This document shows positions 22,293 to 33,636 of a stretch of DNA of 64,000 nt, piece after piece. Made by a program: the position numbers and the translations under genes. The notes beneath the pieces are model-generated. The model did no database searches and was not told the DNA's origin. It worked only from the letters and a program-made list of their open reading frames with translations. The DNA comes from Brachynemurus nebulosus (lineage: Eukaryota; Arthropoda; Insecta; Neuroptera; Myrmeleontidae), in contig JAPWDM010000005.1 in NCBI GenBank assembly GCA_035578155.1, positions 26,100,877 to 26,164,876 of the forward strand, in the 5' to 3' direction. Position 1 is the stretch's first letter; each line of letters opens with the position of its first letter.

Positions 22293-23336
22293 TATATTTT
22301 GATCAAATTATTCTTCAGCGAACATTGACTTGTATACGATCCCGAATGAAAATGGTATAAAAGAGATTGTTTTTTACAGAATTAATCAGGTTATAAATTA
22401 TTTAGTCTCCGAAACAAATGCAGGAAAATCGGGGCGTTTGGACACTCTACTTAACAATGACTTTTCTAGTCAACATGAAAATTTAACGAAATTTTTGGTT
22501 TCAACTGAATTCCATTCTTTTTTTGTAGCAACCCACCCTCTTAAGCAATACGTTTAGAGATAATAATTACAATGATTCTTGCTAACGAAGATACAAAAAA
22601 ATCGGTAATAATCACGTTTCGTGCACCAAAGTTTATGTTTTGCTTTGAGATGCAATAATTTCGCAAACACAGAAGACGTGAACTTACTTTAAAATAATTA
22701 TAACAAAGATTTAGATAAAACACGCCCAAATATAAAGGTTCATATACACGGTATGTATCTCAAGTGATCAGTAATTATCAAAATGAAAACTATTCAATAC
22801 TGACACTAGAAATCTAATCTGCTGTGAAATAGTTAATATTTTGTTATTAACAAAAACTAAAAACAATAGACAAAGAACAATATCGTCCCAGTCGTTGACT
22901 GCAATGCATAATACAATGCTGAATCATAGAAAAATATGCATTTAGATTCTAGTTTTCTTTTTAATAAAAATATGAAAATAGTGAATGAAATAGTTAGTCT
23001 GGCATTGTATTTAGTGTATCTATGTATTATATATTACATAATCATCTTTTTCCATCTTTTCTCTACATATTATAAATTGTCTGAAATAATTTAAACAATC
23101 ATAATCCCGAGTTAATTAAATGTTAAAGACCACTGGATAAAATATAAATAATGATGATTCTGTCCGTACGTATACATATTATTATTATCCAGAAGCAAAA
23201 TGATGTCAGTTTTAATAAATATTGTATATCCGTGCATATTTCTAGTGTACAGTGTCTTCAAAAACAGACAATATAAAATTCACAGAATGTTACACATGCT
23301 AATTTAAACCTTGTTATGATACATGATTCCTTTTAA
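22293..23336. other. No gene recognised
   Basis: A 75-codon plus-strand frame at 22330-22557 has no recognisable domain and sits in ordinary AT-rich sequence, so I do not call it. Confidence 0.35.
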
Positions 23337-23341
23337 CATTG

Positions 23342-23646
23342 CTGGCGTTCCAGACGAAAATTTTGTTAGCCTAACGTTAGCTAACAGAGCTTTCACCGTT
23401 ACAAACCAGAGGGCTCTGATTCAAAAATTAATGCACGTTAAATATTTTTTCACGGTATAAATACTTAATTTCTGAAGTACAGCCACATTTAAAAATTATG
23501 GAATAAAAATAATCAGTCATCATGTTAGAAATTGTTGATTAATATATAATGTATACTAATTGTTTGAATGCCTGCCCTCTGGTTTGTAACGGTGAAAGCT
23601 CCGTTGGCTAACGTTAGGCTAACAGACTTTTCGTCTGGAACGCCAG
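23342..23646. mobile_element. Palindromic MITE with about 77-bp terminal repeats
   Basis: 305 bp. Both ends read CTGGCGTTCCAGACGAAAA inward. They continue, nearly identical, through GTTAGCCTAACGTTAGC and CTTTCACCGTTACAAACC to AGAGGGC. Direct flanks CATTG at 23337-23341 and 23647-23651 are identical, giving a 5-bp (possibly 4-bp) target duplication that does not fit the common insect superfamilies. The centre is AT-rich and non-coding. Confidence 0.93.
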
Positions 23647-23651
23647 CATTG

Positions 23652-24175
23652 TTTTAGTTGCGATCTAAGGAGTGTATACCAAAAAAAGAGCCAAATAGCT
23701 CATTTTTGTCCGGTTTTATTGAAATTTATTTCAATAACTTGTTTAGCGTATATCCCCCCCCCCCCAGGAATAGTTTTTAGTAGTGACAATTTAACTCATC
23801 AATTTGTACTGAGTCCCATAAGAATATTGAAGTTTTTTCACTTTTACCATAAAAAAAAAGTTAAACCAATTTTTACAGCGAAAAAAATGGTACAAAACAT
23901 TTTATTGGCCATTGCATTGTAAGGTAAATCCTATCAAAATAAAACAAAAGTTATTATTGGCAAGTTTAACTAATTTTAAAACCATAGTTACGAAATATTA
24001 AATAGTAATTTGTCCTAGATACTAATTTATTTTATTCGGTAAGTTTAAATTTGTTGCCTAAAAGCAATTTAACTCGAACCTAAAAACACGCGTTATGCTG
24101 TCGTGTCGTTTTGCTAGTTAACATTTCTTCTCGTTAAATTGCTAAACAATAAAATTTGGTAACGCAAACCCAAAT
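23652..24175. other. Non-coding, with a C12 run
   Basis: A run of 12 C lies at about 23754-23765. The rest is AT-rich. AGCAATTTAAC and GTTAAATTGCT form a 100-bp-spaced inverted pair near 24063-24148, with a relative near 29784-29836. Confidence 0.35.
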
Positions 24176-24815
24176 TCATTCGAAAAAATGTAAACCTCTT
24201 GTGTATTAATAGGTGAAAGAATTTTCCAAATCAGTTCAGTAGCTTTTAAATTATTTATCACTCACATACAGACAAATCAACTCACACTATTTTTGTAATA
24301 TTAGTATAAATTACTGTCATAGGTATTTGAACGGTAGGCATTTGAAATTTTGACACCAAACTGACATTATTTCTGCTAACAATAAACAAAGTTCAAATGA
24401 AACTAATGATGCATTTTTTAAAAACAATCAACGGTCACAAGCTCATTGTTTTGTATTAAATACATTTTCCCTCGGAAATGGGATGTCTCGTCATGATAAA
24501 AAGTCGCCTATATTCTTCTACGTTTCCCTGAGGTTTTCCTGAGGTAAAAAGTAGTCTATGCCCCTTTCATGTACTTCACCAACAATCTTTATACAAAGTT
24601 TCAAGTTGTTACAATGTTGTCATACTGTTTTAAATACACTTTATTACGAAAATAAAACTTTTTTCTCTGCGGTAAATAGCTCATGTCCTGCTCCAAACTC
24701 TCAAATATTTATATGTAATATTTCAAGTCGATCGGTTAAGCTGTTGAGACGTGCATATGAGACACACAAATCAATAAGCAAAGTCACTTTCTCATTTATA
24801 AGTCAGACTACCATT
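24176..24815. repeat. Fragments of dispersed families B and F
   Basis: 24210-24310 has AAATCAGTTCAGTAGCTTTT then ACATACAGACAAATC, the family B right end. 24470-24800 has ATAAAAAGTCGCCTAT and GTAAAAAGTAGTCTATGCC blocks, then GTCGATCGGTTAAGC. These also occur at 34262-34440 and 40730-40900 (family F). Such phrases are common in insect dispersed repeats, from memory. Confidence 0.5.
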
Positions 24816-25454
24816 TAGTATGTATTATAAAAAAAATTATACTGATAATTAAACAAGTATTAAAGTGTATAATTAATTGAACAAATGTTGGCCGGTTGTT
24901 GGTTCTCTCTGAGAACACCTACTCACTGTAAAATCGATTGTATAGTAATATTTTTTTTAGTAGATGGCGCGCGTAGGTGTTCACATCATTAAACACGTTC
25001 TTCTTTTTTATTTTATTTTTTTATAAATACCAATTTTTTCAACATTTAAAATAAATTAATGATGTAAATATTATTATCGGGCAGTGTGATGCGACAGACC
25101 ATCGGATGGAAACTTTCACCACCATCTTTAAAAGATTTAAATGTGTTGTTTTAAAGTCATATAACAATGTCAAGGTATGCTGATTGAAATTAGAAAAAAT
25201 ACTTGTTTTTAAAAGAATTATTGTCTCTTAAAACGAAAGTAGGTTATTACTTTTTTTTTTAAATCGTTAACTCCAAGTTTTTGTAAAAATAACAGCAACA
25301 TATTTAAAAATACAATTTTATGATAAACTTTTAATTAATACTTTACCGTACGCGCGCTTACGCAGTAAACTTCATCACGGGCCGGCAAAATTTTTAAAGA
25401 ATTAAATAAAAACAACATATTTAACACACATACTTAATAAAAAAAAAAAAGAAA
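24816..25454. other. No gene recognised; one small inverted repeat
   Basis: GAACACCTAC (24914) and GTAGGTGTTC (24974) form a small inverted pair around 50 bp. Otherwise AT-rich and featureless. Confidence 0.35.
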
Positions 25455-25700
25455 CAATATTACGGACACCTCTTTTAACCGGACCCCTCCTATTATAAGT
25501 ATAATTGTTCATGTTTTAACTTGTTAACAATGATTCGAATGTGACGATGCATTTGTAAACGTTACTTTTTGGTATAAGCACTTAAACTCATTCAAAAAAA
25601 TTGATTTGAATTAAAAAATTAAAAAAATTTAGCTCTGTTAGCCGGAAAAATTTTTGCGTGACACTGCTGTCCGGTTAACAGAGGTTCTAAAGTTCTACTG
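25455..25700. mobile_element. Pogo/Tigger-like deletion derivative
   Basis: About 245 bp. Blocks TTACGGACACCTC, TTAACCGGACCCC, TTGTTCATGTTTTAACTTG and CTGTTAGCCGGAAAAATTTT, with the right end GTCCGGTTAACAGAGGTTCT then TCTACTG|TA. All are shared in order with the larger element at 51756-54535. The left terminal repeat is truncated. There is no transposase. Its uninterrupted GCATTTGTAAACG (25550-25562) shows the empty site of the MITE inserted in the larger copy. Confidence 0.8.
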
Positions 25701-25702
25701 TA

Positions 25703-26260
25703 TAATGAAGTGATACTGTGTAATGAAAATAACATATATATTATGTTATCCGTCGATAATGGTTTAGATAGACTTTAGAGAAATCATCACAGAAATACTG
25801 TGTTACCGGCCAATACCCATCCGTGGTAGCATCACATACATGTTATGTGATCAGACAGTAAATTGTCAAGTACACAATAAATGACTCTATTTTCATTAAA
25901 GTTCAACTTTTTACACGAATTAATTAACAATAATTTATTCTTTAAAGTAACTACCAAATTAATGGACGTCGATTTACATTAATGAAGTAAAAATTTTTAA
26001 TGATGGTAATTTAAAACGTGTTTACTTGGGTGTCGGACGAACGGCTTCACTCACAGATGAAGTAATCCTCTATAAACATTATTAAAGAAGAAATTACGTA
26101 ATTTGTACGTGTTTTTCAATAAATTTCTGCAATAAATACACGACGCGCGGCCTTGAAGTTTTAAGATGATGTTACAATTTTAATGTAAACCAGTTTTATA
26201 TTTTAAATTAGACGTATCAACATGCTCTTTATTTCAAGTGATTTGAATAAGTACTAAAGT
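25703..26260. other. No gene or repeat recognised
   Basis: Contains an ATCACATA...TATGTGAT hairpin near 25831-25851. The phrase TTTACTTGGGTGTCGG (26022) recurs inverted at about 21917. Nothing else supportable. Confidence 0.35.
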
Positions 26261-26268
26261 AAATAAAT

Positions 26269-26803
26269 TAGGGTTTCCGATCTCGATTCGATTTTATCGA
26301 TAATCAATTTTTGGAGAGCCGATCTTCAATTTTTCGAATCGATTCTTTGAAGACCAAATCGATACGGTGATCGTAAAAAAACGGGATCGAAGATCGATCT
26401 TTTCGAATTTAATTAAGAATATTTTTAGTAAAAATATAATACTTTCTCAAAATTATTGTAAAATATGTTTTACCACTTTTATGATTATTTATAGAAAATT
26501 GAGTCAAATTTTGGATTCATGTGATAATTTTAGCGCAAACTCGAAACCATTTTATTCATATATTAAATTCAGCAGTTCATCTTCAAAGGAAATTAAAAAT
26601 TTTTTTGAAACTGATTTTTGATGACCCAATAAGAAACTTCATTAAAACTTTTATATACCTTTTATTTTCTGTAAGTACAAAAATTGAATCGATTTTCGTG
26701 AGACCAATCATTTGTAAGCCGATTTTCTCCTGTATCGATTTTTGGTTTGACGATTCGAATCGATCCACAAGATCGATTTTTTGGCCAGAGATGGGAAACC
26801 CTA
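26269..26803. mobile_element. hAT-type MITE with 8-bp target duplication AAATAAAT
   Basis: 535 bp. Ends TAGGGTTTCCGATCTC / TAGGGTTTCCCATCTC (read inward) are flanked by AAATAAAT at 26261-26268 and 26804-26811. The interior near both ends is rich in ATCGATT-type motifs (TCGATT, GATCGAT). Overlapping open frames of 84-157 codons cross it on both strands, without transposase motifs. Confidence 0.92.
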
Positions 26804-26906
26804 AAATAAATACTACATTGTTTTTAAAATTTTGCAAAAAATTCGATCAAATTGCAGGTCGTACTAACAGCGCAAGCAATAGTCCGTACAACAACTGGAA
26901 CATAAA

Positions 26907-26910
<4 letters not shown>

Positions 26911-26993
<83 letters not shown>
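26911..26993. repeat. (AT)n microsatellite next to an RTE 3' end
   Basis: About 83 bp, nearly pure AT with one GT step near the right edge. It begins less than 10 bp beyond the stop codon of the RTE-type fragment (minus strand), at the expected place of that retrotransposon's 3' tail. Confidence 0.95.
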
Positions 26994-27001
26994 AGGTTCT
27001 T

Positions 27002-27300
27002 TCATTCCCTCGGGGAACATAGGGCTGATGTTATACACCGCCATCTGGTGCGATTATGGGCTAGTGCTGTAAGTTCATTCCAGGTCAAACCGGTAAGCCT
27101 TATTTCTTTATCGACGGTTCTACGCCATGTCATTGCTAGGCGACCTCTCCTCCTAGATCCTTGTGAGTTCCACTCTATTGCGACTCTGGCAATATCATTC
27201 CTGCGTAGAACGTGCCCAATTCAGCCCCATTTGCGCTTCCGTATCAGACAAAGGACTGGTTTTATTTTGGCTCTGAGCCATAGTTCCGTATTAGATATGG
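27002..27300 (-). pseudogene. RTE-type reverse transcriptase, C-terminal fragment
   Basis: The minus strand reads as a continuous frame of about 99 codons. It contains ISNTELW, then KRKWG-stop-IGHVLRRNDIARVAIEWN, RRRGR, TWRRTV, TWNEL, NRTRWRC and ALCSPRE, then a TGA at 27002-27004. I have broken that motif list because it follows the usual C-terminus of non-LTR retrotransposon polymerases of the RTE/endonuclease-reverse transcriptase type. One in-frame TGA replaces a tryptophan codon, so it is dead. The reverse transcriptase domain proper and the endonuclease are absent (5' truncation is typical). The 3' tail is an (AT)n array. Confidence 0.85.
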
Positions 27301-27788
27301 TGTTTGGCCAAAAAATACTAAATATGTATCTTAGGCATCGATTCACAAAACACTGTAACTTTAATAAAAGTGAGCTACAATAGTAGTAAACCAAGACTCA
27401 GAACTATAAAATAAAACGGACAGGATATTTGCCTTGAAGATTCTTATGTTGGTGGTTGCAGCTAAATTTTTATCTTTCCAATTTTTTTTTTAAAATTTCT
27501 GAACATTATTTTTGAAATGAGCTTTATTTTTGCTTTTTTAGTCAGACAGCCGCGGCGCCCTTTCTTCTTCTTGGGAGCGCTTTCAGGCGCCACGGTACAC
27601 ACTTTAGGAACACCTGCTCTAAAGGATAAACGAACTGTTAATGCAGACTAGTACACAACAATTTGTCCGGCGGAAGTTATCTACAAATTCTAAAAAAGTA
27701 GGTAATCAAAAACGATTCATCAACACAATAGCAATATTTACATAATAGCTTAAACAGTTGACTATTTGAAAGCTTAAACGTTGAATTA
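27301..27788. other. Non-coding; possible hAT terminal fragment
   Basis: Bases 27550-27625 are GC-rich (GCGGCGCCC, GGCGCCACGG). They finish with GGAACACCTGCTCTA, which resembles the end of some hAT elements. No partner end was found on the left, so this stays tentative. Confidence 0.3.
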
Positions 27789-27995
27789 ATGGACTATTGC
27801 CCTTATTCTCATGACTTAACACCCTGTGATTTTTTGTTGTTTGCATTCATTAAATACAAATACGGGGCCAACGTTGTTCAACGCCACAAGAAGCTGTGAA
27901 ATCATCTGAAAATCATGTTTTTGAGGATTCAATTTTAGAACGGAACTAATGTTTCGAAAACTGATTTGATCGAAAAACAATAAAACCGTTTAAAC
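27789..27995 (+). pseudogene. Mariner transposase, C-terminal relic
   Basis: From ATG at 27789 the frame reads MDYCPYSHDLTPCDFLLFAF. It matches the mariner YSPDLAPxDY block that carries the third catalytic aspartate, which appears to be kept. A frameshift near 27880 is needed to continue into PQEAV, ENHVFEDSILE, CFEN and FDR, the usual tail. Two nonsense codons (one at the FENW tryptophan) follow. It is a dead fragment of about 70 residues. The N-terminal DNA-binding region and first two catalytic residues are absent. Confidence 0.85.
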
Positions 27996-28009
27996 CAATT
28001 AATTTTTGT

Positions 28010-28515
28010 TTTCGGCGAATTTCCAGAATGGAATTCAGCTATTACAGCCACTTTCATGACGCGACTTGAGCCCGGAACTATGGCAGAAATTTGTTTTGAG
28101 GTTCCTAGAAACCGAAAATATATATTATATATATATGAATATATATATGTGTGTGTGTGTGTGTTTCCGCACGATTACTCTCGAACGAAATGTCCTAGGT
28201 TTACGAAATTTGGTGAAAATATTGGAAATACCAAACCGTTGAACAAGTTCGTTAGCCAGACACGTCGGATGCCAAGAACATCCTTTTTGTTCTTGCAAAA
28301 AATTAGTTCTTTGCCAAAATTTCCACTTAATCAACAATTTTTGCGAAATTTTTTTACACCATTTAAACGAGGAGAAAAAATTACATAAAAAAGGTCTTCA
28401 AACTATATCAAACTTGTTCTATGTCAACTAGTTTCCGAGAAAAACTGATTTTTATCAACGGAAATTCGCTATGTTATGCAGGATGCTGTGACACGGGTAT
28501 TTCTTATCTTTTCAA
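28010..28515 (+). repeat. Dispersed family D, plus-strand copy
   Basis: Begins GCGAATTTCCAGAATGG and ends GGAAATTCGCTATGTTATGC then GACACGGGTATT, so its ends carry a GCGAATTTCC / GGAAATTCGC inverted pair. Inside are CATGACGCGACTTGAGCCCG, TTTTGAGGTTCCTAGAA, a composite microsatellite (28115-28162) and CTCTCGAACGAAATGTCC, then GTTAGCCAGACACGTCGGATG. Homologous to 12964-13335 (minus). Confidence 0.85.
28115..28162. repeat. Composite (AT)n/(GT)n microsatellite in family D
   Basis: A short AT array with interruptions, followed by about 9 GT units, at the same internal position as the long (AT)n of the 13-kb copy. Confidence 0.9.
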
Positions 28516-29042
28516 AAAAACTGATCGGACAACCCTCGTAGTATCCTAAATCAAAAAGTATGTTTAAAGGATTGTTAGTGGTTGTATTTTAATAGTATTA
28601 CTGTTGTTGTATAATTACCTCCTCTAAGACACACCTAAAACCAACAATTTTTACGATATCGAGTACAAATAAATGCCCGACTTCCTACTGCGTGTTCAAC
28701 TTATCACACCAAACTATCAAATCTTTTGAAAGTATACCTATTTCAACACACGGTACCGTTATTAACAAAACATGTCAGTTCCGTACTGAATCAATACTTA
28801 ACATACAATAATTAGTGAAATATGGTGTTTTGAATAGAACTAGCTCAACAAAATCTTGTAATACACATTAGCTCTATAGATATGATTGATGAATATCGAG
28901 AGACCAAGCCTTAGTTTTGCTAATGATGACTTCAAAGTTTGATTTGATAATATTGTAGGAGGCGCGGTTCTGTCGTGTGTATAGGTACCTTGTCTATCAA
29001 GTCATCCTTGCCCCACACCCCCCGGTAAGTACACGGTGAATC
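28516..29042. other. No gene or repeat recognised
   Basis: Ordinary AT-rich sequence. No supported feature. Confidence 0.35.
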
Positions 29043-29491
29043 TAAAGCCGCTGCTACACGATGCTACGAACACCTTCCAACATTCGATGTTGGATGGTTC
29101 ATAGCATCGTGTAGCCGTTGTTCGAACCTACGAGTGTCCAATGTCGAGCGTCAAACGTTCGCATTTGGTCGTGTCCCGTTCGATGTCGGTATTCTTGCAC
29201 CGAGTCAAAGGGATGCTTCGAACGTTTGAAGGTCAATGTTGGTTGCGTTCGTTGGTTGCGCACGACTCGTTCATGTGAAGAGAGACAACATCAGTGTATA
29301 GCATTAGAGATAACATCAGACAGATAACAGCGTTGTCCACTGAGTACCAACACTATCATTCGTATTGGATCAAACATTCGATTCACCGTGTAGCAGATAC
29401 ATTCGTCGCATCAACTATCGAACTTAATTGCCTCAAACGTTCGATCGAACGTTGGAAGGAACGTTCGTAGCATCGTGTAGAACCCGCTTTA
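29043..29491. mobile_element. Fold-back MITE with GTTCGA-rich interior
   Basis: 449 bp, GC-richer than its neighbours. Ends TAAAGCCGCTGCTACACG / TAAAGCGGGTTCTACACG read inward, followed on both sides by ATGCTACGAAC. The left end also folds on itself. Bases 29054-29114 are a 61-nt near-perfect palindrome (CTACACGATGCTACGAAC against GTTCATAGCATCGTGTAG, inner CCAACATT/GATGTTGG). Many AACGTTCGA and GTTCGAAC motifs follow. No clear target duplication. A 69-codon open frame inside has no recognisable domain. Confidence 0.88.
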
Positions 29492-30731
29492 TTAATAATT
29501 CAGATCAAATATCCATATAAATTACGCTATAATAATCAATGTTATCATCAATTACGTAATTAGGTACATTATATAATTTGCGGCGTGTGTACTTAACGTA
29601 ATAAAACACAGTGAGTTTCAATTAAATTTTTATTAAGTAATACTTTGTATTAAGGGGTTATATGCACCTGTATCGAGGGAAAAAGGCAGAACTTCACTTT
29701 TTTTTTAAATTAAATTATTTTGTCATTATTATTAAGTGTTTATGTGTTTGTATGTGTTTATATATGACAATAATTTGTTTTCTAGCAATTTAACAAGAAA
29801 AATTGTCAACTAGTTTCTTCTAGTTAAACTGCTTTTAGGGAAAAAATTTCAACATTAATTTATACGGAAAAAATATAAAACTCGAATGTAATACAGTAAG
29901 ACAATTTATTAAATAACATGAGTATAATTCATATTATCATAATATTTCGTTACTATGGTTTTTATGATTTCTAACTGTTGATTGGCGACATACGTGCGCG
30001 CCATCAAGAAATAACATTATGCGAAATTTCAAATTTTTACCTTATTAGTTTTCAAGAAAATCCTGTGAGACAGATAGGCAAGAGGGTACTTTACAGGGAT
30101 TTAATTCTTTCTTTTAAGGCGTGGAACCCTAATAAAACAATGTTACCGAAAAAGATAGGTTCACATAACTTAATAATTTTCATGATTCATAAATCATCTC
30201 AATGAAAAAAAAGACAGGATAAACGTATGGTAGGTATTCTTCTCTATAAGTTCTAATGAGTTACTGTATGCGCTAATATTTTCTATTGATGATTTTTTTT
30301 TGTAATGCATTTATGAGAACAAAGAATACACCACATATAGACGTTGCAAGTGAAAATAAAAACAATTACGAGTCAGTGGCGGTTTGTAAAATATTTCTAA
30401 TCACCTAAAGCGTTACATGAAGAAGATGTAAATCGTCAGGTGCAAATTGTACTTGCGCAAATAGTGTCTCGCAATGAATAAATTATATTTCTGAAATAAA
30501 TAAACTATAATTCTCAATTTCAAAACGAAAGAAACGGATATGTTTATTGAATGTACTAATGCGCGCTGCCTATTTTGCAATAATTATTACGGACAGTATT
30601 TATTAAAAATATGCATTAATAGAAAATTATTAAAAAATTTTTATCAATTTCTTTTGATATTTTGATCTGTCATTTCTATGGATACGCTTTTGAAAGAAAT
30701 TGTCATATTTTTCGCATATAAGTTTATCAAT
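29492..30731. other. AT-rich stretch, one shared phrase
   Basis: TTAAGGGGTTATATGCACCT (29651) is shared with 37422 (TTAAGGGGTTATATACACTT). An AGCAATTTAAC block near 29784 is related to 24063-24148. No gene recognised. Confidence 0.35.
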
Positions 30732-30733
30732 TA

Positions 30734-30874
30734 CACTAATTTCTCGTTGTAAGCAACTTGAAATAGAATCATATATCTTACTCTTTTTAGATAATAAAAT
30801 TCACATATACATAAAAAAAGTAAGGCATATGATTCTATTTCAATTTTGATGTTGCTTATAACGAGAAACCAGTG
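30734..30874. mobile_element. Small TA-flanked MITE with about 60-bp terminal repeats
   Basis: 141 bp. Read inward, both ends give CACT(A/G)(A/G)TTTCTCGTT, GTAAGCAAC or ATAAGCAAC, then AAATAGAATCATAT. TA at 30732-30733 and 30875-30876. It is almost entirely inverted repeat with a short loop. The size, TA target and CACT ends suggest a pogo- or mariner-type MITE. Confidence 0.85.
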
Positions 30875-30876
30875 TA

Positions 30877-31823
30877 TTCCTTCCTTCTCGTTTAATTTCT
30901 AAAACTCATTTTTTAAAGAATCACAAAAATACCCTTTTAATAATATAACATTAACATAATTATTGACTAACGACATCTTAATCAAAGTAAAATGTGTCAT
31001 CAAGCTTTCCTTTAATGTTCCAAGGAAATTACGTCAGAGATTCAATCCTGATAATTTTCATTCAATCGGCACTTCCTTAATGTTTATAATTTTTTTCAGA
31101 TTTTTCTGAATGATCCTTTTGACGATAAGGATCAGAGACAGTATAGGATACGAGAGTTAAAAAAGAAAATAGGAAAAAACATATTTGTATACATTCTTGA
31201 ATTTATGCTTTAATAAGCTTTGCCTTAGATATTCTACTTACAATTAGTGCTCTTGACGAAAATTTTTTTCCCACTCCCTAGGTATTCGAAGCGATTCTAT
31301 AAGTGTTCCAATTTTAATGCGGAACATTAAAAAAATAGCGTTGCATCTTCCGTCTATTTAAAAGAACCGTCGTTGCACACAAAAAAAAAACAACTATCTA
31401 ATGACGATCGTACAGTTTAACCATATTAAACATCACTAGTTGTGATCGATAAAGTAGATTTCTATTAAACATGATATTCATCCATCAAACGGAACAATGG
31501 CGTTCATTATTTAAAGTGATTATCTACAGATAGCGTGTCCCGAACAGAAAACGTGCATGTCTTCGAAATATTGCACATATTGTAAGTATTAAGCAATCGT
31601 AGTAATTAGATACACTTCTACAAATCTCTGCAATATGCTAAAAAAATTAACAAAACAAAAAAAAATATTAATTCAAATATTATTCATATACGATAACGAA
31701 AACTTTTATGCAATCTATATTACATTAATGTAATGGTTTAATCTAAACTGAAAGCAATATATTTTTCATAGTATATATACGAGAAACGAAAATGTTATAG
31801 ACAATTGATGTGATAGATAAAAA
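30877..31823. other. No gene or repeat recognised
   Basis: AT-rich, possibly single-copy. No supported feature. Confidence 0.35.
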
Positions 31824-32634
31824 AGTTCGTCAAGTGCGTGCTGAGCACGCCTTAAGGTGAGGTTCCGCAAACAACGTGTATAATTTTCTGTAACATTTTA
31901 GTACCAGAATTTAACGCGCAAACATTTAAGAAAGTTAAAAAAGAACTCCGTGTAGCTTTTACAGTGTAGCTATAATTTTTAAAAGCTTTCGGGATGAAGT
32001 ATATGGAGCATTTAAGTATATTTTTACGGTTTATTAAAAAAACAGATATATAGTTTCCTAACGTCTCACTTCAGAAAAAAATTCCTTTAAGATTGTTGAA
32101 TACAAGCCAGTGAAAAAATCATTAGGTAACTTTAACAAATATCTAATAACCACAAATGAAAACTACTTACATTCTTTTTCCAACACTCATCCTGATGATC
32201 TAGACTTGATTATTAAGGGATGTTTTTGGTATCAAAATACACCTTAAAGTAAAAAAATCAGAAATAATTTTAACTGAATCTCTTTATCAAATTTTGTATT
32301 TCTTTTATTTTTTGGACCCACAGTTATAATTGAAAAATTGCAGAAGGGAAAGAAAAAAATTTCTCTTAAAAGGCAATATCTCGCAAATGGAATCTCAAAA
32401 TCAAAAATGAAAAATCCTTTCTAACGACATCCCACAACGTGGAACGTGAAAAAAATTTATCATTTCTAATTTCCAATACGGAAAAATACCTCAAGTCATG
32501 CGTGTAGCATGTATATTATGCAAAATTTTAGGTTCATAAGTCAAAAAATAGGCTGGAAGATAGGATTTGACGAACAGACAGACGGATTTGACGGAACTAC
32601 AACAGTTCTGACATTTTGTCTTCGGAACCCTAAA
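31824..32634. repeat. Dispersed family A, copy 3 (most complete)
   Basis: 811 bp. Starts TTCGTCAAGTGCGTGCTGAG with a GCGTGC/GCACGC hairpin, then GAGGTTCCGCA. Ends GACAGACGGATTTGACGG, then CTTCGGAACCCTAAAAA. Internal blocks AATATCTCGCAAATGG and TTTCTAACGACATCCCACAAC align with the other copies. No long frame. It supplies the empty-site evidence for the MITE at 6565-6974. Confidence 0.75.
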
Positions 32635-33628
32635 AATGAATTCACCAAAACTTGGACTTCATTGCGACCGACTGTGTTTGCATATTTTACTACGTGACAA
32701 ATTTCAAAAACAAATAATAAAAAAAAATTTTATATTTAAAAAAAAAAAAAATGAAAAATGAATTATCGATAAAACGCAATACCGAAACAGTGGGAAACCT
32801 TTTTTATCGACACGACGTAAAAATACGCACGCACACGACGAATGGCATATATTCGTTACCTACCACTTTGGGGAATTCAATCGGGACGATATTTTATTCT
32901 TTTATATTGATTTGATAGACGTAATACATTTTAAAATGTATTTGCTGTTATCAAGACCAGAAAAAAACAATAAAAAACCACTCGGTTGCGGTTGGCGGGC
33001 GATAAATTTTTTATTTTTACTTTACCTCGCTCTGACTACCTCGACAAAATCGAACATAAAAATTAATGTCACAATAATAAAAGATTGAATAATATTTCGT
33101 TTGTAATTTTGAAATAATTTTTTCCAAAATTATCAACAATAAACCCATTATAAATTCTTTCTTCAAATACTTTGTCGAAAAATTTTGATTTATATTATGT
33201 ATATGTATTTGTTTGTGCTCGCCCACAGTTTGAGACCCACCCATATTATGATCACTTATTCTTTGCAAAATATTTACAGTATTACATAACTCGTTTAAAA
33301 TATTTCATTACAAGTATACATACTTGAAATGGATTATTAAAAATGATTTTAAATTACACAAAAATAAATATACGTTCAAGGATGTTGGCCACAATAATTT
33401 ATTTAAAAATGATTTTAATGATTTTAATGATGATGGAAAAGGTCATTGAACAAATTCGATCATTTACAAAATCAATCAATAATTAGGCATGTCAGTTATA
33501 CTATATTACTAACGTTAATTACACTAAAGTTTAGATATTTAATGATTCCGTGAAAAAGAATAAATGTATCTCCCAAACAAACATGATGTGCAATGTCCCT
33601 CTTTCATGATCAACGTCGAAATAATAAT
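32635..33628. other. No gene recognised
   Basis: AT-rich, with a GC-rich dot near 32985 (GGTTGCGGTTGGCGGGCG). An 83-codon minus-strand frame (33017-33268) has no recognisable domain. Confidence 0.35.
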
Positions 33629-33636
33629 GGTACGTC

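Noticed and set aside
26367..26994. Overlapping open frames of 84 and 157 codons
   Set aside because: They lie across the ATCGATT-type hAT MITE and the (AT)n array. No transposase motif.
27550..27625. GC-rich segment as a hAT transposon
   Set aside because: Only one end-like motif (GGAACACCTGCTCTA) is visible. No partner end or target duplication.
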